Shown: positions 53,510 through 60,838 of the stretch, in pieces
How the letters are laid out: each line of letters starts with the position of its first letter
Numbering within the stretch: position 1 is the first letter of the stretch
Virus record (IMG/VR): IMGVR_UViG_3300028558_000791
Span: 416,839-480,838 of that record
Source: a virus
Length of the DNA stretch: 64,000 nt
Direction: 5' to 3' (one strand)
Notes under the pieces: model-generated
Seen by the model: only the letters and a program-made list of their open reading frames with translations
What the model was told of the DNA's origin: nothing
The model's database searches: none
Position numbers and translations under genes: made by a program

Positions 53510-54016
53510 ATGAAGAATCTTCTGCTGTGTTGTTTTGCGGTAGTGGTATCGGCCTGTGGAATCAAGGCAGTTACGGATCATAAAGACGCTGTAACGACTA
53601 GCGAGGCAGATAGTGGCAGTGGTAATTCTGTCGTAGCAGAAGATGGAAGCGTTACTCCTACCGATGATGCTTCTGTTCCCGTCACTGATTCGTCACTACC
53701 TCCTGTTGTTCAAAGCTGTTTGGACACATGCACATCTAAGCACCCGGTTGGTGTGAAGCTGGCCGCAGACATTGACACCTGCTGGAATGCACACTGCAAG
53801 AATCAGTGCGAGCTTGCCGGTGATCCTTCTGGCAAGGTGTATGGTCCTGATGCAAGCGTCAATGATGGTGGTACCTGTCAGACTCAGGTGCTTACTCCAT
53901 TCGAGAGTTGCTCTGAGTGTACTGTTACTTTCTGCTGCACTCCTTGGGATAAGGCATTCACCAATGATGATGCACTTGCACTGAATGAATGCACTAATGC
54001 TTGTTGGGGTAAGTAA
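53510..54016 (+). CDS. Cys-rich lipoprotein, 168 aa
   Basis: MKNLLLCCFAVVVSAC signal (lipobox Cys16), a Ser/Asp/Thr/Val linker (25-70), then CLDTCTSKHPVG...CWNAHCKNQCELA...CSECTVTFCCTPWD...CTNAC, at least twelve cysteines. Such Cys patterns are frequent in Polyangia/Myxococcia surface proteins. It follows the FGE-like lipoprotein and may act with it. Confidence 0.72.
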   Translation: MKNLLLCCFAVVVSACGIKAVTDHKDAVTTSEADSGSGNSVVAEDGSVTPTDDASVPVTDSSLPPVVQSCLDTCTSKHPVGVKLAADIDTCWNAHCKNQCELAGDPSGKVYGPDASVNDGGTCQTQVLTPFESCSECTVTFCCTPWDKAFTNDDALALNECTNACWGK

Positions 54017-54019
54017 ATC

Positions 54020-54271
54020 ATGGACTTGGAAGAAGAGTTTCAAAAGCTGATGCAAGGTGTGGTGGATCAAATCCAAGACAAGGTTACTGCTGGTACCTTA
54101 TCCGCGATTGATGGCGCCGACCTTGTTCGTATGGTTAGGGAGCGTAGTGCTCCGACCGAAGAAGCTTGGTCTTCTTCCACGCAGTCATGCATGGACTCAT
54201 ATCAGTATGCCGAGCCTGATGAAGATTCACGTGGATGGCAGCGTTCATCCTGGTGCGGAGATAACGGATGA
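54020..54271 (+). CDS. hypothetical protein with GWQRSSWC tail, 83 aa
   Basis: Helical, acidic body (EEFQKLMQGVVDQIQDKV) and C-terminal DSRGWQRSSWCGDNG, one of four proteins here with a GWxxSS-type ending. Starts 3 nt after the previous stop. Confidence 0.64.
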   Translation: MDLEEEFQKLMQGVVDQIQDKVTAGTLSAIDGADLVRMVRERSAPTEEAWSSSTQSCMDSYQYAEPDEDSRGWQRSSWCGDNG

Positions 54272-54693
54272 GTCTATTTACATATGAATCTGGCATGCGG
54301 ATTCGCAACCGTGAAGGTAGCGATACTGGAGAAATTGTTGATGTCGATCGGGGCGCTGAAGAGATGCGTGTTCATTGGGATTCCAATGATACTATTTCTT
54401 GGACCGAAGCTCGTTTCATCATGCCAGATACACCCGAAGCGGCTCAACAGCTCGCCGAATTGAATCGAAAGATTCAGGCCAATATTGATGAGGCTACCTC
54501 TCTTTTGGAGCAAGCCTTCAAGAAGTGGCGGCTGGCCAACGCCATGGAGATGGAAGGGGTAGACAATCCCGGTCCTGATAGTGGTTACTTCGAGGGAGCA
54601 TATGCCCTTCGTAATAATGAAGAGCTGGACCTTTCCAAGTTCGAGGAAGTGGTAGAAAGCAATGGCTGGAGCACTTCATCTCTCTACTGTTGA
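54268..54693 (+). CDS. Tudor-like protein with GWSTSSLYC tail, 141 aa
   Basis: N-terminal small barrel (SGMRIRNREGSDTGEIVDVDRGAEEMRVHWDSND), helical centre, C-terminus SNGWSTSSLYC. It has the same plan as the proteins at 51362 and 55846. ATGA-coupled. Confidence 0.7.
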   Translation: MSLFTYESGMRIRNREGSDTGEIVDVDRGAEEMRVHWDSNDTISWTEARFIMPDTPEAAQQLAELNRKIQANIDEATSLLEQAFKKWRLANAMEMEGVDNPGPDSGYFEGAYALRNNEELDLSKFEEVVESNGWSTSSLYC

Positions 54694-54988
54694 TGTAATT
54701 ATCAAGGGACTCAAAAAGTCTAAACGAGAGTTACGTCAACTACTGAATACCATTCCTGATGAGGATGCGTATGCCACACCATACTCAATCATCGTTGATG
54801 GTATCAACGAACTTGATAATCTAATCAACGAAATCAAACCATCTATCAAAGATGCTAAAGAGCATCGTAAACAAAACCCTGACCAATTCCCTAACCGGGC
54901 TAAGAAATGGTGTGTGATAAATGATTCTCGTAGGAAGTCGAGCGCTAGCTCTGAGGAAACCGGCAGCTCTCATGAGGAAACCGCTTGA
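54662..54988 (+). CDS. hypothetical protein, 108 aa
   Basis: Overlaps the previous gene by 32 nt and the next by 68 nt, so both ends are uncertain; GTT/GTA codons near 54689 offer no better start. Body helical (VIIKGLKKSKRELRQLLNTI). Ser-rich end may be an overlap product. Confidence 0.48.
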   Translation: MAGALHLSTVDVIIKGLKKSKRELRQLLNTIPDEDAYATPYSIIVDGINELDNLINEIKPSIKDAKEHRKQNPDQFPNRAKKWCVINDSRRKSSASSEETGSSHEETA

Positions 54989-55844
54989 CTTCGATTGGGT
55001 TTGTACCTTTTCTGAGTATGAAGCTTGGATGGAGAAGAACTCATCTAAAGTCAAGCCGACCAAAGTGTACTCGGAGACTGGCCACAACTTCCACAAGATG
55101 ATTGTGGAAGGAACTACCAACTGCGAATTCGAGATCATTCAAGAGGGGCAAAGTTCGGAAATTCTCCAGAAATTTGTGGAAGGTAATTCCGAAAGTTTGG
55201 AGACGCCCTTCGGTTGGGTTCCGACTTTCGACATGTTGTTCACCATCAAGCAGTCTCATCGCTACTTGAGAAACAGCCCGCACTTCTGGAAGACATTGGT
55301 CGATTGGCATACCATGAAGCACATGGGCGCGGTGGTTCGTCCAGAGTACAAAGACTTCCTCAAGATGCGAGAGAAGGAAACCTATTGGTACAAGCATCCT
55401 AAGCTCAATACCACTAAGGAAAACTTCTTCAAGGATGATATGATCGACTACGTGTGGGACCATGATGATATCCATAAGTCGGTGGCTATCTATGACCGCC
55501 CTGCTTACACCTATTACCTGAAGGATGGAGCCCAGGTAGATTGTGATAAGGATAAGTTCTTTGCAATCTCTCAAGAGCTTCGTCTAGCCGGTGTAGTGGA
55601 AGAGGCCGCTGTCTTGGCAGTCGAGCGTAGTTTGGTTCCACACCCGAACGTATGGACTCCCGAGTACGCTTGGAAGTTTGCTCTAGCTAAGGTCTGCTCC
55701 AGCATTACGTCTGGATGGTTTCGTCAGTTCGCATACGAGAATGCGCCCAAGGTTCTCAAGCTTTACCCAACAGGGTATTGGGAGAAGTTCCAAACGGATT
55801 GCGCAAGCGGTCTGGTCAAACCTTTCACCGGAAGCAAATACTGA
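54921..55844 (+). CDS. nucleotidyltransferase-like phage protein, 307 aa
   Basis: ILVGSRALALR...RKPLDFDWVCTFSEYEAW: a GS-R/A motif and DxD-type DFDW as in the beta-barrel-free nucleotidyltransferases used by phages. FDMLFTIKQSHRYLRNSPHFWKTLVDWHTMK follows, then helical parts. The target is unknown; tRNA- or protein-nucleotidylation are options. Related phage proteins are common but uncharacterised. Confidence 0.68.
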   Translation: MILVGSRALALRKPAALMRKPLDFDWVCTFSEYEAWMEKNSSKVKPTKVYSETGHNFHKMIVEGTTNCEFEIIQEGQSSEILQKFVEGNSESLETPFGWVPTFDMLFTIKQSHRYLRNSPHFWKTLVDWHTMKHMGAVVRPEYKDFLKMREKETYWYKHPKLNTTKENFFKDDMIDYVWDHDDIHKSVAIYDRPAYTYYLKDGAQVDCDKDKFFAISQELRLAGVVEEAAVLAVERSLVPHPNVWTPEYAWKFALAKVCSSITSGWFRQFAYENAPKVLKLYPTGYWEKFQTDCASGLVKPFTGSKY

Positions 55845-55845
55845 A

Positions 55846-56322
55846 ATGAAGTTTCAAATCAAAGACAAGGTCATTCCCAAGGATACCATCAGGGCTCATA
55901 CCAACTACCTCGTCTCAGAGGTAGTTGCGTACCTGGATGGACACGTACTCACTATGATGTGGGGCGATGGTTTTGGTGATGAGATTCATCACTACGACTT
56001 TTTGGAAGACACTAAACCCGGTGACCGAAGCTGGGGTACCGCTATCCATCGATATCAGGAGAGCGATCTCTTTACTCCTGAAGAAGCTCTTGTTGAGCTT
56101 CGTAGGCTGGAAGCAATCAAAGACAATCTAGATGAAGAGTTCGAGGGTGTACGTGCAAGCATCCGAGCGAAACTAGATGCGGCTGCCGTCCTTGTTCAAG
56201 AGGCGGCAGATATTGCCAAGCCGTTCAACAAAGAGTTGGATGACCTGAGCCGAGATGAATGCAGGAAGCTGTTTGATGCTCAGGAAAAGAATGGCTGGCG
56301 AGCTTCACACGTCAGGTGCTAA
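55846..56322 (+). CDS. Tudor-like protein with GWRASHVRC tail, 158 aa
   Basis: N-terminal small barrel (FQIKDKVIPKDTIRAHTNYLVSEVVAYLDGHVLTMMWGDG), coiled coil (EALVELRRLEAIKDNLDEEF...), C-terminus KNGWRASHVRC. Third member of the barrel plus coiled coil plus tail family. It starts 1 nt after the previous stop. Confidence 0.7.
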   Translation: MKFQIKDKVIPKDTIRAHTNYLVSEVVAYLDGHVLTMMWGDGFGDEIHHYDFLEDTKPGDRSWGTAIHRYQESDLFTPEEALVELRRLEAIKDNLDEEFEGVRASIRAKLDAAAVLVQEAADIAKPFNKELDDLSRDECRKLFDAQEKNGWRASHVRC

Positions 56323-56324
56323 AA

Positions 56325-56837
56325 ATGAAATACGATGATAATGTAGAATCACGATATGGAATCAAGTTGGTCGATGACCGGACGATCCGAAAGGAAGCGG
56401 AGTTTTCTCAGCGCGAAAACTTCGAGTGGATTCGTAAGCTGGTTCTCCACCTGATTGCCAACCCTGATCCGATGGTTGTCCCTATCTATCGCTTCGAGGT
56501 AATCACGGAGACTTCGGATAGAGACGATCGTAGGTGGGGTCACTACAAGTACGCCTACGAGATGATGCGTCTGCCCATGCTCACGCATGATGAGAAAGAA
56601 CTCATCACTGCTATGATTCAGAGGCGATGGACATCCAACAATCCACCTCCCGATGCTACCATCGAAGAGGGTCGAAGGAACTTCCCTGACCTAGTTGCAT
56701 TCATGACTCGTGTATTGGCTGAAGGCAACTACACTGACCTCCATGACAACAACTTCCTCAAGGATGAGCAGGGCAACTATCGCATCATCGACCTGGAAGG
56801 CTTCTCTCGATACCCTTCAATCGGTAATCGGCAATGA
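56325..56837 (+). CDS. kinase-like-fold protein, 170 aa
   Basis: YTDLHDNNFLKDEQGNYRIIDLEGF (about residues 137-161) has the catalytic-loop plan H/L-H-D-x-N-N and the D-x-E-G metal motif of protein-kinase-like/aminoglycoside-phosphotransferase-like folds. The N-terminal lobe is reduced (VVPIYRFEVI...YKYAYEMM), and no glycine loop is visible. Could be a small Rio/lipopolysaccharide-kinase-like enzyme or a pseudokinase. Start ATG 56325; GTG 56316 is the alternative. Confidence 0.6.
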   Translation: MKYDDNVESRYGIKLVDDRTIRKEAEFSQRENFEWIRKLVLHLIANPDPMVVPIYRFEVITETSDRDDRRWGHYKYAYEMMRLPMLTHDEKELITAMIQRRWTSNNPPPDATIEEGRRNFPDLVAFMTRVLAEGNYTDLHDNNFLKDEQGNYRIIDLEGFSRYPSIGNRQ

Positions 56838-57025
56838 AAGCTTCAGTAATGATTAGGTTTGGCTATGTAATGACAGCCGTTTACTTAGTCATAGCTCTGT
56901 GGTTCTGGCTTGCAGGAGGAGAAGACTCCCGAGAGCACACACTCATGTTCCTGGCCGGAGCGGCCGCCTGGGTCATTGGGCTGTTAGTCTGGTACAAAGT
57001 CTTAGAGCAAGAGCAAGAGGAGTGA
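56834..57025 (+). CDS. membrane protein, 63 aa
   Basis: Two hydrophobic helices (about 7-28, 37-56) with a charged turn and Gln/Glu end. ATGA-coupled. No family recognised. Confidence 0.66.
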   Translation: MKASVMIRFGYVMTAVYLVIALWFWLAGGEDSREHTLMFLAGAAAWVIGLLVWYKVLEQEQEE

Positions 57026-57027
57026 AC

Positions 57028-57420
57028 GTGAAAGAGTGGATGGAAATAGATGAGGATAAATGTCGGTGTCGCGGTCTGGGGTGGGCCGAGGTACCGAGTG
57101 ACAAGTACATCGAATGCCCCATCCATTATGAAGGTCAACTTCATCCTGACACTCGGGCTCTTCTGTTTGATGAGCCCAATCGTTTGGCCGAAGAGGAACG
57201 TAAAAGCCGACTTCACTATCAAATTAGAGAGGGGCGAGCTAGGATTACTGAGTTCCAAAAACAAATCAAGCTGGAGCAAGAGAAGCTTGTCAAGCTGGAA
57301 TTGGAACTAATCAACCGAACGCCTACCGTCAAAGCTATGCCGGCCTTTCAGTATGAGTCGATTGAGGCTCATGAGCTTAGTGATGATGATATTACTTACT
57401 TGGAGGGAGATTCTATATGA
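57028..57420 (+). CDS. hypothetical coiled-coil protein, 130 aa, GTG start
   Basis: GTG 57028 is 6 nt after GAGGAG; GTG 57022 is the alternative. CRCRGLGWAEVPSDKYIECPIH may be a zinc site as in small phage proteins; a coiled coil follows (IREGRARITEFQKQIKLEQEKL). ATGA with the next gene. Confidence 0.64.
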   Translation: MKEWMEIDEDKCRCRGLGWAEVPSDKYIECPIHYEGQLHPDTRALLFDEPNRLAEEERKSRLHYQIREGRARITEFQKQIKLEQEKLVKLELELINRTPTVKAMPAFQYESIEAHELSDDDITYLEGDSI

Positions 57421-57620
57421 ATACCAGCGAATACATGATTCAAGTTGCTGATGCTATGCGTAAGGGCGCGGCAGAAAATATCGTGCGCCTAGCCATGCAT
57501 GCAGACGGATACCCCTCCTATCGAATTGAAACCATCATTCGGTGGTGCAAACTCTACAACGAAAGAACCGCTGATGAGTACCGAGAAGAAAATTTTTCCC
57601 TATCTCAAACTGAAAGATAA
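57417..57620 (+). CDS. hypothetical protein, 67 aa
   Basis: Helical (MIQVADAMRKGAAENIVRLAMHADGYP). Its end overlaps the next gene by 47 nt. No family recognised. Confidence 0.58.
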   Translation: MNTSEYMIQVADAMRKGAAENIVRLAMHADGYPSYRIETIIRWCKLYNERTADEYREENFSLSQTER

Positions 57621-58011
57621 CCATCCCACCATGGTCAAACTCTACAAGTTGTATGAGTTTGCTGAGGGGCTTGGAATCCATATCAGCTTCGCTCCACATC
57701 GGACTATTATTCAAGACAGCGATCGTGACAGCAATCTTCCTCCTCTCTTCTTGGAAGACATCGACAATGGTGAGGCCATTCAAGAATGGCCGCCTGTCTT
57801 TGAGTTCAAGGTTATCTATGATAACCCGGAGCATCTTGCTAAACAAAAAGCAGAGCAGGATGAGCGAGAGAAGGCTCGTGAATCTGAAAGGGTTCAACGA
57901 GAAGAGAAGCGTAAGGCACAAGAGTTAGCTGAAAGGGAAGCGCGTAAGCGTGCTGAAGAACAAAGGGAGCGAGCCGAATTGGCTCGTCTAAAGGCAAAGT
58001 ACAATGACTAA
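57574..58011 (+). CDS. hypothetical protein with long coiled coil, 145 aa
   Basis: Start MSTEKKIFPYLKL at 57574. N-terminal 85 residues alpha/beta; C-terminal 55 residues a Glu/Arg/Lys single helix (DEREKARESERVQREEKRKAQ). Overlaps the next ATG. Confidence 0.68.
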   Translation: MSTEKKIFPYLKLKDNHPTMVKLYKLYEFAEGLGIHISFAPHRTIIQDSDRDSNLPPLFLEDIDNGEAIQEWPPVFEFKVIYDNPEHLAKQKAEQDEREKARESERVQREEKRKAQELAEREARKRAEEQRERAELARLKAKYND

Positions 58012-58210
58012 GAAGGACTACATCAAAGCTGCTAAGATGGTAAAGCAGATGCGCATGGATGCGCACTCTACTTCACGTTCCATTGGTCCTAAGCAGCGTC
58101 TCTACGAAGAGAACGTCTCTGTTGAGATGGAGGATTCTTTCGTTAAACTTTTCCAGGACAACAACCCCCGCTTTGACGAGAAACGTTTTCGTCAGGCATG
58201 TAAGGAATGA
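58004..58210 (+). CDS. hypothetical phage protein, 68 aa
   Basis: MTKKDYIKAAKMV...FVKLFQDNNPRFDEKRFRQACKE: the ending FDxxRFxxAC is typical of a small protein family widespread in phages of diverse hosts, function unknown. ATGA with the next gene. Confidence 0.75.
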   Translation: MTKKDYIKAAKMVKQMRMDAHSTSRSIGPKQRLYEENVSVEMEDSFVKLFQDNNPRFDEKRFRQACKE

Positions 58211-58560
58211 TAAACATGGATACGATTACGTATGACGATTTCGTCAAGGTGGATATTCGAGTTGGTACCATTACCAGCGCGGAGCTTGTTCCCAAGAGCA
58301 AGAAGCTGGTCAAGCTGGAAGTCTCTTTTGGAACAGAGACTCGTACCATCCTGGCTGGCATTGCATCCATGATTCCTTTCCTCTTGGATAGCAAAGTAGA
58401 GAACTTCGCAGGGCGGCAGGTTGTGGCGGTTCTCAACCTGGCACCTCGTGAAATGATGGGGATTCAAAGTCATGGAATGCTACTGGCCGCGCATGGCGCA
58501 GATGGTAATCTCTCACTTGCTTCCTGTCCAGGAGCCCCTGACGGAGCAGCTCTCGGCTGA
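58207..58560 (+). CDS. tRNA-binding (EMAP/CsaA-like) domain protein, 117 aa
   Basis: FVKVDIRVGTITSAELVPKSKKLVKLEVSFGTETRTILAGIA...GRQVVAVLNLAPREMMGIQSHGMLLAA carries all hallmark segments of the OB-fold tRNA-binding domain (VDIRVG, KLxxLxVDxG-like, NLxPRxMxGxxSxGMLLAA). Stand-alone versions (CsaA) or MetRS C-terminal domains bind tRNA as dimers. In a phage it could protect or recruit tRNAs or the tRNA-like RNAs seen in this window. Start 58207 or ATG 58216. Confidence 0.85.
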   Translation: MINMDTITYDDFVKVDIRVGTITSAELVPKSKKLVKLEVSFGTETRTILAGIASMIPFLLDSKVENFAGRQVVAVLNLAPREMMGIQSHGMLLAAHGADGNLSLASCPGAPDGAALG

Positions 58561-58573
58561 ACCAGAGGAACCA

Positions 58574-58795
58574 ATGGAAAAGATTCCTGCGACCTACAAG
58601 CTGGACGAAGACGATCTCCGTGAAGCCATTACCGAATGGTTGAACGAACATCACTGTGATGATGGTTACTCATATGACTTCGTCATCACATTCAATACTA
58701 CTGAGAAACGATCTCCTGGTAGGGGATTGCCTGGTGGGATGAATGACGACATTGTAACCACTGTTATCTCAGCGGTGGCTACCAAGGACGAGTAA
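58574..58795 (+). CDS. hypothetical protein, 73 aa
   Basis: ATG 58574 has AGAGGAACCA upstream and avoids overlap with the previous gene. MEKIPATYKLDEDDLREAITEWL, then a beta-rich end. No family recognised. Last gene before motif copy 58804. Confidence 0.62.
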   Translation: MEKIPATYKLDEDDLREAITEWLNEHHCDDGYSYDFVITFNTTEKRSPGRGLPGGMNDDIVTTVISAVATKDE

Positions 58796-58842
58796 GCGGC
58801 CGGCTCCCATTCACGGGCCGTCCGCACCGAAGGGTGCGCTCC

Positions 58843-59208
58843 ATGCTCAGAATCAGAACCAAGATAGGAGAGGGTAGAGTATTCACTCTCTACTTCCAAG
58901 GCGAGTGGGTAACCATTATGTCTGGTATGGGCAAGACTCAATCAACTGAAGCTGACACTCTGGTGGGTGCCGGTATCAACCATCTAGCATACTGCCAAAA
59001 ACTGAAGGAGATCACCAATGAAAGAGGAAGACTTGCTGAAAAGCTACTTCACGGAGCAGGACATTCACGGCTTGACTCAAACAGAATTTCAGTTGGCAAT
59101 GATGGGTCTCATCGAGAAGGGCTTGATGGAAATGATCGAGAAGGACGGTATTCAGTTCTATCGACCGACTCCCCTGGCTCGGAAGATGAAGAGCCACCTC
59201 AACTCTAA
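58843..59208 (+). CDS. hypothetical protein, 121 aa (C-terminal half doubtful)
   Basis: The first about 58 codons (MLRIRTKIGEGRVFTLYFQGEWVTIMSG ... LAYCQKLKEITNERG) look coding. The remainder overlaps the next gene by 191 nt and is Ser/Gly/Glu/Arg-rich, so the true end may be earlier (for example after a frameshift). Confidence 0.42.
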   Translation: MLRIRTKIGEGRVFTLYFQGEWVTIMSGMGKTQSTEADTLVGAGINHLAYCQKLKEITNERGRLAEKLLHGAGHSRLDSNRISVGNDGSHREGLDGNDREGRYSVLSTDSPGSEDEEPPQL

Positions 59209-59227
59209 TCCCAAGAATCAGAACTAG
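59018..59227 (+). CDS. winged-helix-like protein, 69 aa
   Basis: KEEDLLKSYFTEQDIHGLTQTEFQLAMMGLIEKGLMEMIEKDGIQFYRPT: helices and a wing in the usual order. ACCAATGAAAG context; GGAGATC upstream. Clearly more protein-like than the overlapping frame. Confidence 0.66.
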   Translation: MKEEDLLKSYFTEQDIHGLTQTEFQLAMMGLIEKGLMEMIEKDGIQFYRPTPLARKMKSHLNSNPKNQN

Positions 59228-59230
59228 ATC

Positions 59231-59647
59231 ATGGAACAGAAAGAATTCGAAGCTAAACTAGTCAAGGAGTTTCCCAATCTATACAGGAACATGCGCGGAG
59301 ACCCGCGTGTGACCTGTATGGCCTGGGGGATTGCCGTCGGAGCTGGCTGGTGGGATATCATCTACGACCTCTCCCAGAAGTTGGAGACGATGATTCAGAA
59401 TATTCCCGAAGACAAGAGGCCAGAATACATGGCTGCGCAAGTCAAAGAGAAGTTCGGCGGGCTTCGTTTCTACATGGAGGCATCTACTCCAGAGATGAAT
59501 GCGTTCATCAATGAGGCTGAGGCTAAGTGTTGGCATACCTGCGAACAGTGTGGCCGGCCTGGCAAGCTGGTCAAGGCTGGATGGCTCTATGTATCCTGCA
59601 AAGAGCATGCGAAGAAAGAACATCAAACCCAATTCGAGGACACATGA
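59231..59647 (+). CDS. conserved hypothetical protein, 138 aa
   Basis: KFGGLRFYMEASTPEMNAFINEAEAKCWHTCEQCGRPGKLVKAGWLYVSCKEH is a pattern shared by many small phage and plasmid proteins: a KFGxLRFY segment, two helices, and a CxxCGxxG...C-x-x-H zinc site. Role unknown. Confidence 0.74.
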   Translation: MEQKEFEAKLVKEFPNLYRNMRGDPRVTCMAWGIAVGAGWWDIIYDLSQKLETMIQNIPEDKRPEYMAAQVKEKFGGLRFYMEASTPEMNAFINEAEAKCWHTCEQCGRPGKLVKAGWLYVSCKEHAKKEHQTQFEDT

Positions 59648-59940
59648 GCAACGAAAAAGTCGAAACCCTGGACAACCAAATCTTCACTGCCGATGCGTGG
59701 CGCCCTGACCAAGGACTCAATGCTCAGTACAAGGATGTGACTCTCAAGATTCAGGTGGGTGAGTTCCCGGTTGGTAGCAAGTTCCCCTTCGCTATCCTAC
59801 TTGGAGACGCATCCATGCTCGTGCTCGTGGATGAGGCCCATAAGGAACATGGGTTCCGTTTGGCCCTGAACGTTGGTGAGTCTGTGGATCTGTCCGAGCT
59901 TCAATGCCAGGACGAGAACTGCACCCATCATCACGGATAA
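59644..59940 (+). CDS. hypothetical protein, 98 aa
   Basis: ATGA-coupled. Beta-rich (VTLKIQVGEFPVGSKFPFAILLGDASMLVLV), C-terminal CQDENCTHHHG likely binds metal. No family recognised. Its stop is at the edge of the large non-coding region. Confidence 0.66.
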   Translation: MSNEKVETLDNQIFTADAWRPDQGLNAQYKDVTLKIQVGEFPVGSKFPFAILLGDASMLVLVDEAHKEHGFRLALNVGESVDLSELQCQDENCTHHHG

Positions 59941-59942
59941 GA

Positions 59943-60479
59943 CTTAGACTTACCAAACCAAAAGGACGCTGATGGTGAGGTAGGGCTGACAAGTACAGTC
60001 AGCTTTCGGTTCAACGACCTGCGCAACAGGTAGTTGGTTCGAGTCAAGGGGTTGCTAGCTGCACCTGTCCATCAATGGATTAAATTAGCTAGGGTATCAA
60101 CTTCCATAAGTTGAAGCGTAGGCGGTCAAGTCTTATACATAGCCCCGGTTCTTGTTCAATATTGCCGGTCTCAATATTGGTCTTAGGTCAACATCTCAAA
60201 CACCGAATGAAATTCGAGATCAGTGTTGCTGACTTCTGAAGTAGTAGAAGGTTAGGGGCACTCCTGCCCATACCCGTGAGCGTCAGTTTTCGCTTCCGTT
60301 TTGAGTACGAAAACATAAGCACATGCTTAGTAACCAACTTGCAAGGGTTACGGTGTAGGTGCCTATAAAACGGAGGATCAATCTTATAGGAGAGTGTACT
60401 GTGGCAACTTGAGCGCCACCATAACGAATGGAGATAGTTATGACACCCGCTGTTTGACCGTGGCGTTCAACGGTCTAAG
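59943..60479 (+). ncRNA. ~540-nt ornate structured RNA region
   Basis: No ORF, but a chain of hairpins: GCTGAC/GTCAGC (59985-60003), CAAC+ACCTG/CAGGT+GTTG (60012-60036), CTAGCT/AGCTAG (60055-60092), CAACTT/AAGTTG (60098-60113), CAATATTG twice (60157-60179), CTTCT/AGAAG, GGGCA/TGCCC (60256-60269), GTTTTCG/CGAAAAC (60286-60314), TAAGC/GCTTA (60316-60329), GTAACC/GGTTAC (60330-60351), CCTATAA/TTATAGG (60362-60390), GTGGC/GCCAC (60401-60419), ATAAC/GTTAT (60421-60441), GACCGT/ACGGTC (60456-60475). CTTAGAC (59943-59949) pairs with GTCTAAG (60473-60479), closing the whole. Size and tRNA neighbourhood recall GOLLD/ROOL-type phage RNAs; family identity is not established. Confidence 0.72.
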
Positions 60480-60481
60480 CC

Positions 60482-60556
60482 GGCCCCATCTTCTAGCGGC
60501 TAGGATGCGAGACCTTCACTCTCGTCACACGGGTTCGAGTCCCGTTGGGGTCACCA
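60482..60556 (+). tRNA. tRNA-Glu (anticodon TTC)
   Basis: Acceptor GGCCCCA/TGGGGTC, anticodon stem CGAGA/TCTCG with 7-nt loop CCTTCAC (anticodon TTC, Glu), T-arm CGGG-TTCGAGT-CCCG, discriminator A and encoded CCA. Position 33 is C instead of the near-universal U, which is unusual for a working tRNA. It follows the ornate RNA region directly. The ribosome site of the next gene overlaps its 3' end. Confidence 0.9.
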
Positions 60557-60568
60557 GGAGAATACACA

Positions 60569-60838
60569 ATGGATTCAGTACCGCTCAAAAAGATTCGAGA
60601 AAAAGCCGAGGCATACGATAAGAAACTCCTGGCCACTGACCCTCGATTCCGAAGGGCAGTTACCATCCAACATGAAGATGGATCAGTTCTATATTTCAAT
60701 CACGCTTTCTTAGCAAGGATTGATGATTGGGTTGTGTGTTTCACTGAGCACCATGGCGTACACGTTTATCACTCTGGGGATTTATATTCCTATGAGGAAC
60801 ACACTCGAAGGCACGAGGCTATTGAGGAACTACCATGA
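60569..60838 (+). CDS. hypothetical protein, 89 aa
   Basis: AGGAG 4 nt after the CCA of tRNA-Glu serves as ribosome site, so the gene is probably on the same transcript and released by tRNA processing. Basic helix (KKIREKAEAYDKKLLA), beta-rich end. No family recognised. Confidence 0.68.
   Translation: MDSVPLKKIREKAEAYDKKLLATDPRFRRAVTIQHEDGSVLYFNHAFLARIDDWVVCFTEHHGVHVYHSGDLYSYEEHTRRHEAIEELP

Noticed and set aside
59986-60050. GGTTCGAGTC near 60037 as the T-arm of another tRNA
   Set aside because: T-stem does not pair well and no acceptor stem or anticodon arm can be built; it is better explained as part of the ornate RNA.
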